A program made the position numbers and the translations under genes. Below are positions 24,212 through 32,020 of a stretch of DNA of 37,971 bases, piece by piece. Each line of letters opens with the position of its first letter. Positions within the stretch are counted from its first letter, which is position 1. This DNA comes from Oscillospiraceae bacterium (lineage in GTDB: Bacteria; Bacillota; Clostridia; Oscillospirales; Oscillospiraceae), in assembly GCA_017527825.1 (NCBI GenBank), contig JAFXPO010000018.1, forward strand, positions 1 through 37,971, in the 5' to 3' direction. The notes under the pieces were generated by a model. It made no database searches. It saw only the letters and a program-made list of their open reading frames with translations, and was not told where the DNA came from.

Positions 24212-25068
24212 GCCTGAAGGACATCATCCGCAACACCTCGCCCATCGCGTTTCCCGGACTGTTCGGCGACTGGCAGTTCACCGCTTCCGCCAAGGCGGTG
24301 AACATCGGCAACGGCATCTACTGGTACGGCATTTTCATCGCGTTGGGGCTGCTGCTGGGTCTGTGGTTCTGCTCGAAGCACGCGTCAGAATTTGGTTTGA
24401 GCGAAGACAATGTCATGGACTCTGTGCTCTGGGGCATGCCCATCGGCATCCTCGGCGCGAGGCTGTATTACATCGTCTTCTACCTTGATCTCTACCGCAA
24501 TGCCGACGGGTCGCTGGATTTCGGCAAGATGATTCGCATTTGGGACGGCGGGCTTGCCATCTACGGCGGCGTCATCGCGGGATTTTTGACGGTGTATATC
24601 CTCAGCCGCGTGAAGAAATTCTCCTACCTCGCGGTGATGGACGATCTGGTGATGGGCGTGCTCATCGGTCAGAGTCTCGGCCGCTGGGGCAACTTCATGA
24701 ACCGCGAGGCGTTCGGCGCGGTAACGACGGTGCCGTGGCGCATGCGCCTTTGGGCAACTACGGGCGAATTCTACGACGTGCATCCCACGTTCCTCTATGA
24801 GAGCCTGTGGAACCTGATCGGGTTCCTGCTCATCTGGCGTGTGTTGTCCCGGCGCCGCAAATTCGACGGGCAGAATTTCCTCTGCTACTTCCTCTGGTAC
24901 GGTCTCGGCCGCATCTGGATCGAGGGACTGCGGGAGGACAGCCTGTATCTGTTCGGCGTGACGCTCTTCGGCGCGCCGGTACGCGTGTCGCAGGCGCTCT
25001 CCGCGGTGCTGATCGTGGCGTCCGCCGCGCTGCTGATCTATCGCTTGAGAAAACAGGCATCCGCCTGA
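24208..25068 (+). CDS. lgt: Phosphatidylglycerol--prolipoprotein diacylglyceryl transferase
   Basis: Membrane enzyme that moves diacylglycerol from phosphatidylglycerol to the lipobox cysteine of prolipoproteins, the first step of lipoprotein maturation. The 286 residues contain about seven hydrophobic segments and the Lgt signature GQSLGRWGNFMNREAFG (154-170). Other conserved features are IYWYG near 37-41, GARLYY near 83-88 and WDGGLAIYGG near 112-121. Start ATG at 24208 overlaps yfmH. It ends at a terminator. The lipoprotein adaptor of the efflux operon further right would be one of its substrates. Confidence 0.96.
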   Translation: MSLKDIIRNTSPIAFPGLFGDWQFTASAKAVNIGNGIYWYGIFIALGLLLGLWFCSKHASEFGLSEDNVMDSVLWGMPIGILGARLYYIVFYLDLYRNADGSLDFGKMIRIWDGGLAIYGGVIAGFLTVYILSRVKKFSYLAVMDDLVMGVLIGQSLGRWGNFMNREAFGAVTTVPWRMRLWATTGEFYDVHPTFLYESLWNLIGFLLIWRVLSRRRKFDGQNFLCYFLWYGLGRIWIEGLREDSLYLFGVTLFGAPVRVSQALSAVLIVASAALLIYRLRKQASA

Positions 25069-25071
25069 CAT

Positions 25072-25106
25072 TCTGCCGCGTCTTGTCAGGCGCGGCAGAT
25101 TTTTTA
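25072..25106 (+). terminator. Terminator after lgt
   Basis: Nine-base stem (TCTGCCGCG with CGCGGCAGA), ten-base loop, then TTTTTTA. Confidence 0.8.
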
Positions 25107-25120
25107 TCCCCCCAGGGGGC

Positions 25121-25149
25121 TTGCGGCGTGATTTTTTCAACATTATAAT
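25121..25149 (+). promoter_or_regulatory. Sigma-A promoter for the nickel/cobalt ECF operon
   Basis: -35 TTGCGG (25121-25126), 17-base spacer, consensus -10 TATAAT (25144-25149). No cobalamin riboswitch or NikR-like palindrome is seen in the short leader. Confidence 0.65.
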
Positions 25150-25180
25150 GGGATCAGTTCAAGAAAGAGAAGGTGTTTTG

Positions 25181-26212
25181 ATGCATATGGCAGACGCGCT
25201 GCTCGCTCCGGCGGTGGCAGCGACTATGTACGCGGCGTCCGCGACGGTCGCGGGCGTATCCATCCATCAGCTCAAAAAGGATGACGAGCCGCAAAAGCTC
25301 CCCACCATGGCGGTCACGTCCGCGCTGGTGTTCGCGGGGCAGATGATCAACTACACCATCCCAGGCACCGGCTCCTCCGGTCACATGTGCGGCGGCATGC
25401 TGCTCTCGGCGCTGCTGGGACCGCAGGCGGGATTCCTCTCGATGATCGTGATTCTGACGATCCAATGCCTCTTCTTTGCCGACGGCGGGCTGATGGCGCT
25501 GGGCGCGAACATCTGGAACATGGCGTTTTACGGCTGCTTCGTCGGCTACTACCTCATCTGGCGACCAATCATGCAGGGAAAATCCGGCATGAACGAGCGC
25601 GTGCGGATCATCCTCGCGTCGATTCTCGGCTGTGTGCTGACCCTCCAGCTCGGCGCGTTCTCCGTCGTGCTGGAGACCACGCTCTCCGGCATCACGGAGC
25701 TGCCGTTCGGCGCCTTTGTCGCGCTGATGCAGCCCATCCACCTCGCCATCGGTCTCATCGAAGGCGTGGTGACTGCGGCGGTGCTGGTGTTTGTCTACGA
25801 GGCCCGTCCTGAGCTGCTGCGCGACGTGAAGCCCTCCGGCGCGGCGAAGCGTTCCCTGAAGGCGACCATCGTCATTCTCGCGGTCGTTGCCGCTGTCGTA
25901 GGCGGCGGACTGTCGCTGCTGGCAAGCTCCAATCCCGACGGGCTGGAATGGGCGCTCTTCGGCAACGAGGATGCCGGCTACAGCGCCAACATGGGACTCG
26001 ACGAGGAGGACTTCGGCGTATCCAGCAGCGCGGCGGACACGGCGGCGGCGATTCAGGAGTCCACTTCGTTCCTTCCTGACTACGCCTTCGCGGACAGCGA
26101 CAGCGCCGCGGGCACGACGGTCTCCGGTCTCGTCGGCTCGGCAATGGTGGCGGGCGTCGCGGTGTTGATTTGCTTTGCGGGCGGCTTCTTCCGCAAGAAA
26201 AAGGCAGCGTAA
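25181..26212 (+). CDS. Nickel/cobalt ECF transporter substrate-binding protein CbiMN (NikMN)
   Basis: Membrane S-component of a group I ECF transporter for Ni2+ or Co2+. The 343 residues start MHMADALL; the N-terminal Met-His is the metal ligand in this family, so the ATG at 25181 (with AGAAGGTG before it) is chosen over in-frame alternatives upstream. SGHMCGGMLLSALLGPQAG (66-84) holds the conserved His68. After the CbiM core (about 1-210) a second part contains a TM helix and the NPDGLEWAL motif (251-259), an acidic segment, LPDYAF, and a last TM helix with a basic tail. This is a fusion of the CbiN/NikN-like (PDGLE) domain to CbiM. Metal choice cannot be told from sequence. Confidence 0.88.
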   Translation: MHMADALLAPAVAATMYAASATVAGVSIHQLKKDDEPQKLPTMAVTSALVFAGQMINYTIPGTGSSGHMCGGMLLSALLGPQAGFLSMIVILTIQCLFFADGGLMALGANIWNMAFYGCFVGYYLIWRPIMQGKSGMNERVRIILASILGCVLTLQLGAFSVVLETTLSGITELPFGAFVALMQPIHLAIGLIEGVVTAAVLVFVYEARPELLRDVKPSGAAKRSLKATIVILAVVAAVVGGGLSLLASSNPDGLEWALFGNEDAGYSANMGLDEEDFGVSSSAADTAAAIQESTSFLPDYAFADSDSAAGTTVSGLVGSAMVAGVAVLICFAGGFFRKKKAA

Positions 26213-26215
26213 CGC

Positions 26216-26245
26216 AAAGGGGCGTCGCAAGACGCCTCTTTTTCA
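26216..26245 (+). terminator. Probable internal attenuator between cbiM and cbiQ
   Basis: Stem AGGGGCGTC with GACGCCTCT (one G-U pair), GCAA tetraloop, then TTTTT. It sits four bases after the cbiM stop and a few bases ahead of the cbiQ ribosome site, so it may reduce expression of the energizing genes relative to cbiM. Confidence 0.65.
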
Positions 26246-26257
26246 AAGGATCATACC

Positions 26258-27061
26258 ATGAACAAAGCCGAACAGGCACTGCGGGAGCTGCATGAGATGG
26301 ACGCGCTGGCGGCGGGAGCTTCCCCCGTCCACGCGCTTTGCCCCCTCGCGAAGTTCTTCGCCACAATTGCATACATCGTGGTCGTGGTGTCGTTCGGCAA
26401 GTACGATCTCGCGGGGCTTGTGCCGATGGTGCTCTGGCCGGTACTGCTGTTTACAGTCAGCGGCATTCCGGTGAGCACTTGCTTTCGCAAGCTCCGCTTT
26501 GTGCTGCCGCTGGTGATGGCGGTGGGTCTGTTCAACCCGCTTTTTGACCGGGCGCCGTACCTCACGCTTGGTGGCGTGACCGTCTCCTGCGGCGTCATTT
26601 CCATGCTCACGCTGATGGGCAAGGGTACGTTTTGCCTGATGGCGTCGTTCCTGCTGATGGCGACCACACGCATTGACGCGCTCTGCGCCGCGCTGCGGCG
26701 GCTGCGCGTACCGGGCATGCTTCTGACGCTGCTGCTGCTCACCTATCGCTACGTCGGCGTAATGACCGAGGAGGTCGCCATCATGACCGACGCCTACAAA
26801 CTCCGCGCACCGGGACAGAAGGGCGTTCACTACACCGCGTGGGGTTCGTTTCTCGGTCAGCTCCTGCTGCGGAGCATGGATCGGGCGGAGGAGCTGTACG
26901 CTGCCATGCGGCTGCGCGGCTTTCACGACCATTTTCACTATGCCGAAGCCGCACCGTGTACGGCGGAGGACGCCGCCTATCTCGTCATCTGCATCGCCGT
27001 GTTTTTGCTGCTGCGGTTTGTGGATGTCGCGGCGCTGCTGGGCAGTCTGTTTGTGAGGTGA
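26258..27061 (+). CDS. cbiQ: ECF transporter transmembrane component CbiQ (EcfT family)
   Basis: Membrane coupling protein of the nickel/cobalt ECF transporter, 267 residues. Several hydrophobic helices are visible, with the two coupling motifs at DAYKLRAPG (about 178-186) and AMRLRGFHD (216-224). It links CbiMN to CbiO. Start ATG at 26258 has CAAAGGA upstream. cbiO follows after four bases. CbiQ-type T components resemble the EcfT at 3626-4417 but serve a dedicated rather than a shared transporter. Confidence 0.9.
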   Translation: MNKAEQALRELHEMDALAAGASPVHALCPLAKFFATIAYIVVVVSFGKYDLAGLVPMVLWPVLLFTVSGIPVSTCFRKLRFVLPLVMAVGLFNPLFDRAPYLTLGGVTVSCGVISMLTLMGKGTFCLMASFLLMATTRIDALCAALRRLRVPGMLLTLLLLTYRYVGVMTEEVAIMTDAYKLRAPGQKGVHYTAWGSFLGQLLLRSMDRAEELYAAMRLRGFHDHFHYAEAAPCTAEDAAYLVICIAVFLLLRFVDVAALLGSLFVR

Positions 27062-27065
27062 GGGT

Positions 27066-27779
27066 ATGATTGAATTTCAAAACGTCTCGTTTTCCTATGA
27101 AGCAGACCACCCCGTGCTGCAAAACGTTTCGTTTTCCATCGGGGATGGCGAGGCGGTGGGACTGATCGGCGCCAACGGCGCGGGCAAATCCACTGTGATG
27201 AAGGTTTTGCTGGGGCTGCTTCCCTGCGAGGGCAAGGTGCTGGTGGACGACGTTGAAGTCGGGCACGGCACACTCTACGAGGTGCGGCGCAAGCTTGGCT
27301 TCGTGCTGCAAAACTCCGACCACCAGATGTTCATGCCCACTGTGTACGAGGACATGATCTTCGGTCCGCTCAACTACGGCGCAACACGGGAAGATGCGGA
27401 GGCGCGCGCCGACGCGGCGCTGGAGCGGCTCGGCATCCCTGAACTCAAGCACCGCCACAATCACAAGCTCTCCGGCGGCGAAAAGCGCATGGCGGCGATC
27501 GCCACCATCCTCGCCATGGAGCCGCAGGCGATCTTGATGGATGAGCCGACGGCGGCGCTGGACCCCTGCAACCGGCGGCTGGTCATCAACACCATCCGCT
27601 CACTCAGCCAGACGAAGCTCATCACCTCCCACGACCTCGACATGATCCGGGACACATGCTCGCGCGTAATCCTGCTCTCCGGCGGCAGGATCGTCGCCGA
27701 CGGCGCGGCGGACACGATCCTGCGGGATCGGGCGCTGCTGGAGGCGAACCGCATGGAGCTTCCGCTTTCGCTGCAATGA
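27066..27779 (+). CDS. cbiO: ECF transporter ATPase CbiO
   Basis: ABC ATPase that powers the nickel/cobalt transporter as a homodimer. The 237 residues contain Walker A GANGAGKST (35-43), Q-loop LQNSDHQMF (81-89), signature LSGGE (135-139), Walker B AILMDEPTAALDP with D159-E160, and the switch histidine in TSHD (His189). It is shorter than EcfA1 and EcfA2 and lacks their long C-terminal extension. Start ATG at 27066 has GTGAGG within the end of cbiQ. The operon ends at a strong bidirectional hairpin. Confidence 0.93.
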   Translation: MIEFQNVSFSYEADHPVLQNVSFSIGDGEAVGLIGANGAGKSTVMKVLLGLLPCEGKVLVDDVEVGHGTLYEVRRKLGFVLQNSDHQMFMPTVYEDMIFGPLNYGATREDAEARADAALERLGIPELKHRHNHKLSGGEKRMAAIATILAMEPQAILMDEPTAALDPCNRRLVINTIRSLSQTKLITSHDLDMIRDTCSRVILLSGGRIVADGAADTILRDRALLEANRMELPLSLQ

Positions 27780-27780
27780 A

Positions 27781-27813
27781 AAAATCCCTTGCGCCGCGGC
27801 GCAAGGGATTTTT
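27781..27813. terminator. Bidirectional terminator between cbiO and the RND pump gene
   Basis: Stem AAAATCCCTTGCGC with GCGCAAGGGATTTT (27781-27794 with 27799-27812), four-base loop, T-run on each strand. Confidence 0.9.
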
Positions 27814-27814
27814 G

Positions 27815-30800
27815 TTATGCCGTTTTTTTCTTTTTGCCGATGTTGTCGATCACGCAGTAATAAACCGGCGTGAACAGCAGCGTGATGATTGTGGAGATCA
27901 GCATGCCGCTGACCATCGTCACGCCCATGTCGGACATCATCTCGTTGCTCTGACCGATCCCCAGTGCCAGCGGCATGATGGCAAGGATCGTCGTGAGCGT
28001 TGTCATCAGCACGGGACGAATGCGCAGCGGGCAGGCGTTGAGGATCGCGGTCGTGCGGTCCTCGCCGCGGTCGCGGCGCTGCTTGATATAGTCGATCAGA
28101 ATGATGGACGCGTTGACCACCGTACCGGCGAGCATGATGAGCGCCACCATGGAGATCATGGAGAGGTCGCGGCCGGTGATCGGCAGCGCGAACAGCGCGC
28201 CGGAGAACGCCACCGGCAGGATCATCATGACGATGACCGGCATCACAAAGGACTCGAACTGAGACGCCAGCACGAAGTACACCAGTCCCAGCGCCACCAC
28301 CAACGCCAGCGTCAGGTCGTGGAAGTTTTCCTGTAACTGCTCATACCCGCCGCCGATGCTGGCGGAGTAGCCGTTTGGCATGGTGTAATCGGCGAGGATC
28401 GCGCGAATCTGCTCCGTGATGGCATTGGTATCGCCGCTGAGGGTCGAACCGGTGATTGTCACGGCGCGGGACTGGTTGACACGGGAGATGGACGCGGGCG
28501 CCAGCTCCAGATCCACATACGCGACGGAGGACAGCGGCACCGTGCCGCCATAGGGCGTGGTCACCGGCATGGAGCGCAGCGCGTCCAAGCTCGCGGACGC
28601 GGCGCCGTCGCCGCGGACGACCACGTTGATCTCCTTGTTGTCAATGTTCACGCGGGTCGCCGTCGCGCCGGTCAGCTCCGCGCGCACCGCCTGACCCACC
28701 TGCGCGGCGGTCAGACCGTACTGTGCCGCCGCGTCACGGTTCATGGTGACCTTGACCTGCGGCACCTCGTCGCTGACGGTAGAGGTAATGTCGATGGCGT
28801 CCGGCAGCGCTTTGATCGGCTCCATCAGGTCACCCGCGATCATGCTGAGGGTATCGTAATCCGTGCCGGTAATCTGCACCTCGATGTCGCTTCCGGTCAT
28901 CATCTGGCTCATGTCCATGGCGCTGATGGTGTACTCGCAGCCCGCGATATCGGCAAACGCCACGCGCAGGTCGTTGGCGATCTCCGTCGCGTCGCGCTGG
29001 CGGTCCTTTTTCGGCACGAGAATGACGCCCAGCTCGTTCTCCTGCTCACCCACGCTGTAGTAGACGCCGTCCAGCTCCGGCACGCGGTCGTAAACGATCT
29101 GCACCATCTGCTCCGCGATGACCGAGGTCTGGTACGCGTCCGAGCCAACGGGCATCATGATGTTGCCCTGGATCATGTTCATATCCATGGGCGGCAGCAG
29201 CACCTGCTTTGTGGACAGGCACGCCGCCACGAACACCGCCACCAGCGCCACAGAGACCGCCACACCCACGCCGAGATGCTGTACAAAATACCCCAGCACC
29301 TTGCGATAACCGGCAAGGAAACGCTCAGAAAAGCTGTTTCCGGTCTTTTTGCTTAACTTCTTGAGCTGGTGGGCGTGCGCCTTTTTCTCATCGAGGAGGA
29401 AATAACACAGCAGCGGCACCAACGTTACCGCAATGACCAGCGAGCCGAGGATCAGGAACGAGATCGTCAGGCAGAAATCCTTGAAGATCATGCCCGCAAG
29501 TCCGTTCGCCACGCCCAGCGGCAGGAACACCGCCACCGTGGTGAGCGTCGAGGCGGTCAGCGACAGCATGACCTCCTTCGTACCCTCCACGCAGCTTGTC
29601 AGGCGGTCGTTGCCCTCGGCGGCGTAGCGATAGATATTCTCCAGCACAACGATGGAGTTATCCACGATCATGCCGACGCCCATGGCGATGCCGCCCAGCG
29701 ACAGCAGGTTCATAGTGAGGTCACAGACGTACATCAGCACGAACACCGTCAGGATGCACACCGGCATGGACACCGCGATCGCGAGCGTCGCGCCGAAGCG
29801 ACGCAGGAACAGGAACACGACGATCGCCGCGAGTCCGACGCCGAGGATGATGTTCTCGATCGCCGCATTGACGACAATGTTGATGTATTCGCTGGCAAGA
29901 TACGGCGTCTCGAAAACGATGTCGTCATTCTTCGCCGACAGCTCCTCCATCTTCGCCGCCGCCTTGTCCGCCACCGCCGCTTCATTGGCGCCTGACTGCT
30001 TCATCACCTGCAAAAACACCGCAGGGATGTCGTTCATCTCACCGATGTCGCGGCGCTCCGTGGTTTCCATAGTCACGTTCGCGATTTCGCCGAGGCGCAC
30101 CGTACCGCCGGTTTGGAGCGGGATGATGACGTTGCGGACATCCTCCACGGAGCGCAGCTGCGCGTCGGTGGAGACGCTGAGCTTCTGGTTGCCGTTTTCC
30201 AGATCGCCGCCCGGATAGAGAAGGTTATCCGCCACCAGAATCTGAGCGATGTAGCTGTTGGAAATCCCCAGCCCCTTGATGCGGGCGGAGTCCAGTTCCA
30301 CCGCGATCTGCTGATCAAAGCCGCCGAAGTAGCTCACAGACGCCACGCCGTCGATGCGCTCAAGCGCGGGAACGACCACGTCCTCCGCCAGCGCTTGAAC
30401 GCTGGCGAGGTCCTCGCCCATCAGGGCAAGGATGGCGGTGGGCATCATGTCGCTGATGTTGATGTTCATGATGACCGGCTTGGTGCAGTCCTCCGGCAAC
30501 GTCAGGGCGTCAAATTTCTCGCGCAGCTTGGTTGCCGCGATGTCCACGTTGGTGTCCTCGACATACATAATCGTGATGGTGGACAGGCTGTCCGCCGAGG
30601 TGGACGAAACCGTATCCACGCCCGGCACCGACATAATCGCCGATTCCAGCGGGCGCGTGACCAACTCCTCCATGTCCTCCGGCGCGGCGCCGTTGTAGTA
30701 GCAGTAAACCACCGCCGCGGGATATTCCATGTTTGGCAGCAGCGCGAGCTGAAGCTCCCGCAGATAGACGACGCCGAAGATCGAAATGATGACGAACGCC

Positions 30801-30847
30801 AGAATCGTCGTCACGCGGTGCTTGATGCAAAACTTAGCAATGCTCAT
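27815..30847 (-). CDS. RND family efflux pump (AcrB/SwrC type)
   Basis: Proton-driven exporter of 1010 residues with the RND plan: TM1 near 12-29, first porter loop (30-330), a TM bundle, second porter loop (about 550-800) and the last TM bundle. TM4 reads GVGMIVDNSIVVLENI with Asp396 kept, while the second acidic position of AcrB (Asp408) is Asn397. TM10 reads GTVVNASIILIDYI, so the AcrB Lys940 position is not Lys. These variants are usual in the Gram-positive SwrC-like branch. Substrates cannot be named. Start ATG at 30847 has GGAGG within the end of the adaptor gene, three bases after its stop. It is last in the tetR-tolC-adaptor-RND operon. Confidence 0.93.
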   Translation of the reverse strand: MSIAKFCIKHRVTTILAFVIISIFGVVYLRELQLALLPNMEYPAAVVYCYYNGAAPEDMEELVTRPLESAIMSVPGVDTVSSTSADSLSTITIMYVEDTNVDIAATKLREKFDALTLPEDCTKPVIMNINISDMMPTAILALMGEDLASVQALAEDVVVPALERIDGVASVSYFGGFDQQIAVELDSARIKGLGISNSYIAQILVADNLLYPGGDLENGNQKLSVSTDAQLRSVEDVRNVIIPLQTGGTVRLGEIANVTMETTERRDIGEMNDIPAVFLQVMKQSGANEAAVADKAAAKMEELSAKNDDIVFETPYLASEYINIVVNAAIENIILGVGLAAIVVFLFLRRFGATLAIAVSMPVCILTVFVLMYVCDLTMNLLSLGGIAMGVGMIVDNSIVVLENIYRYAAEGNDRLTSCVEGTKEVMLSLTASTLTTVAVFLPLGVANGLAGMIFKDFCLTISFLILGSLVIAVTLVPLLCYFLLDEKKAHAHQLKKLSKKTGNSFSERFLAGYRKVLGYFVQHLGVGVAVSVALVAVFVAACLSTKQVLLPPMDMNMIQGNIMMPVGSDAYQTSVIAEQMVQIVYDRVPELDGVYYSVGEQENELGVILVPKKDRQRDATEIANDLRVAFADIAGCEYTISAMDMSQMMTGSDIEVQITGTDYDTLSMIAGDLMEPIKALPDAIDITSTVSDEVPQVKVTMNRDAAAQYGLTAAQVGQAVRAELTGATATRVNIDNKEINVVVRGDGAASASLDALRSMPVTTPYGGTVPLSSVAYVDLELAPASISRVNQSRAVTITGSTLSGDTNAITEQIRAILADYTMPNGYSASIGGGYEQLQENFHDLTLALVVALGLVYFVLASQFESFVMPVIVMMILPVAFSGALFALPITGRDLSMISMVALIMLAGTVVNASIILIDYIKQRRDRGEDRTTAILNACPLRIRPVLMTTLTTILAIMPLALGIGQSNEMMSDMGVTMVSGMLISTIITLLFTPVYYCVIDNIGKKKKTA

Positions 30848-30849
30848 GC

Positions 30850-32007
30850 TCAGCCTCCGCTCACAACGCGAACCGCGTCGCCGTCGGAGAGATATTGCTG
30901 ACCGACCACGACCAGCTTTTCACCCGCCTTGATACCGGAGAGCACCTCGGTCACGCCGTCGCCGGTCAGGCCGGTCTGGACGGCGGTACGCTTCGCCGTG
31001 TCGTTCTCCACAAGATAGACGTACTGCTCGCCGTTGGCGGTCAGGATCGCCTCGGAGGGGATCGCCACCGCGCCAGCGGCGGTCTCGGTGAAGAACGTCA
31101 CATCCGCGAACATGCCGGAAATCAGTCCCGTCACGTCACTGGGAACGCTGAGTACCACCGCGTAGAGCTTGGTTTGCAGATTCGCCGTTTGCTCCACGGA
31201 GCGTACCACCGCGGTAAACTCCGCGCCCGCCGACGTGACGCTCACATGCGCTGCGTCGCCGATGGTCAGCTTCGGCACCAGCGCCTCGGAAACGTAAACC
31301 GTAACCTTCATCTGCTCGGCGTCGCTGATGACGGCAACGGGATAGCTCGCCGAAACAAAGCTGCCCTCGGCGGCGTTCAGTGACGCCAGCGTGCCGCTGG
31401 CGGGGGCGATGACGTTGCCCTCGGCGTCCACGTCGTCCATCACAAGGTTGAGCTGCTCCAGATTGGAGCGATAGCTCTCCATCCCCGCGCGAAGCTGCGA
31501 CAGCGTGGAATCCCGCGTTGCCTCCAGTTGCAGCAGCTGCACCTCCAGATTGTCGATTTCCAGTTGGGACGCCGCGCCGATCTCGAAAAGCGCCCTGGTA
31601 TTTTCAATCTGCTTTTGCAGCAGCTCCACCTGCTTGTCAAAATACGCCTTTTGCTGCCGGTAGCCCGTCACCGCGCTGTCATAGCTGATCTTCGCGGCAT
31701 TGTAGCTCGCGAGGGTCGAGCCCAGGTCGAGGGTGCAGATGATGTCGCCCTCCTCCACGACGTCGCCCGCCTCAAAGTAAACGGCGGTGCACTTGGCGGT
31801 ACTGGACACAAAGATCGACGTCTCGTTGTCACTGGTCACCGCGCCGGAGACACGATTCTCGGTGGCGACGTCCCGCCGCTCCACCGTTTTCACCTGCACC
31901 GCCACACCGGCAGGAACGGCTGCCGGCTCCGCGCTGTTCGCGCCGCAGCCGACCAGCGCCGTCGCGGAAAGTACGGCCAGGATCGTTGCCAAAAGTTTTT
32001 TCTTCAT
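30850..32007 (-). CDS. RND efflux adaptor, membrane fusion lipoprotein
   Basis: Periplasmic-type adaptor (HlyD/AcrA family) of 385 residues. A lipoprotein signal peptide ends at LVGC with Cys21 as the lipid site, so the protein would be anchored outside the membrane after Lgt and Lsp processing. A biotinyl-lipoyl-like half-motif VEEGDIICTLD near 82-92, a long coiled coil (about 105-185) and a beta-barrel region with IGDAAHVSV near 233-241 are visible, with LSGIKAGEKLVV near the C-terminus. It bridges the RND pump and an outer partner. Start ATG at 32007 lies 13 bases after the TolC-like gene. Confidence 0.9.
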   Translation of the reverse strand: MKKKLLATILAVLSATALVGCGANSAEPAAVPAGVAVQVKTVERRDVATENRVSGAVTSDNETSIFVSSTAKCTAVYFEAGDVVEEGDIICTLDLGSTLASYNAAKISYDSAVTGYRQQKAYFDKQVELLQKQIENTRALFEIGAASQLEIDNLEVQLLQLEATRDSTLSQLRAGMESYRSNLEQLNLVMDDVDAEGNVIAPASGTLASLNAAEGSFVSASYPVAVISDAEQMKVTVYVSEALVPKLTIGDAAHVSVTSAGAEFTAVVRSVEQTANLQTKLYAVVLSVPSDVTGLISGMFADVTFFTETAAGAVAIPSEAILTANGEQYVYLVENDTAKRTAVQTGLTGDGVTEVLSGIKAGEKLVVVGQQYLSDGDAVRVVSGG

Positions 32008-32020
32008 CGCCGCAGCCTCC

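Noticed and set aside
25108..25119. C-run followed by G-run as a hairpin in front of cbiM
   Set aside because: It has a one-base loop and five G-C pairs only, and lies before the -35 box, so it cannot be a transcript leader.
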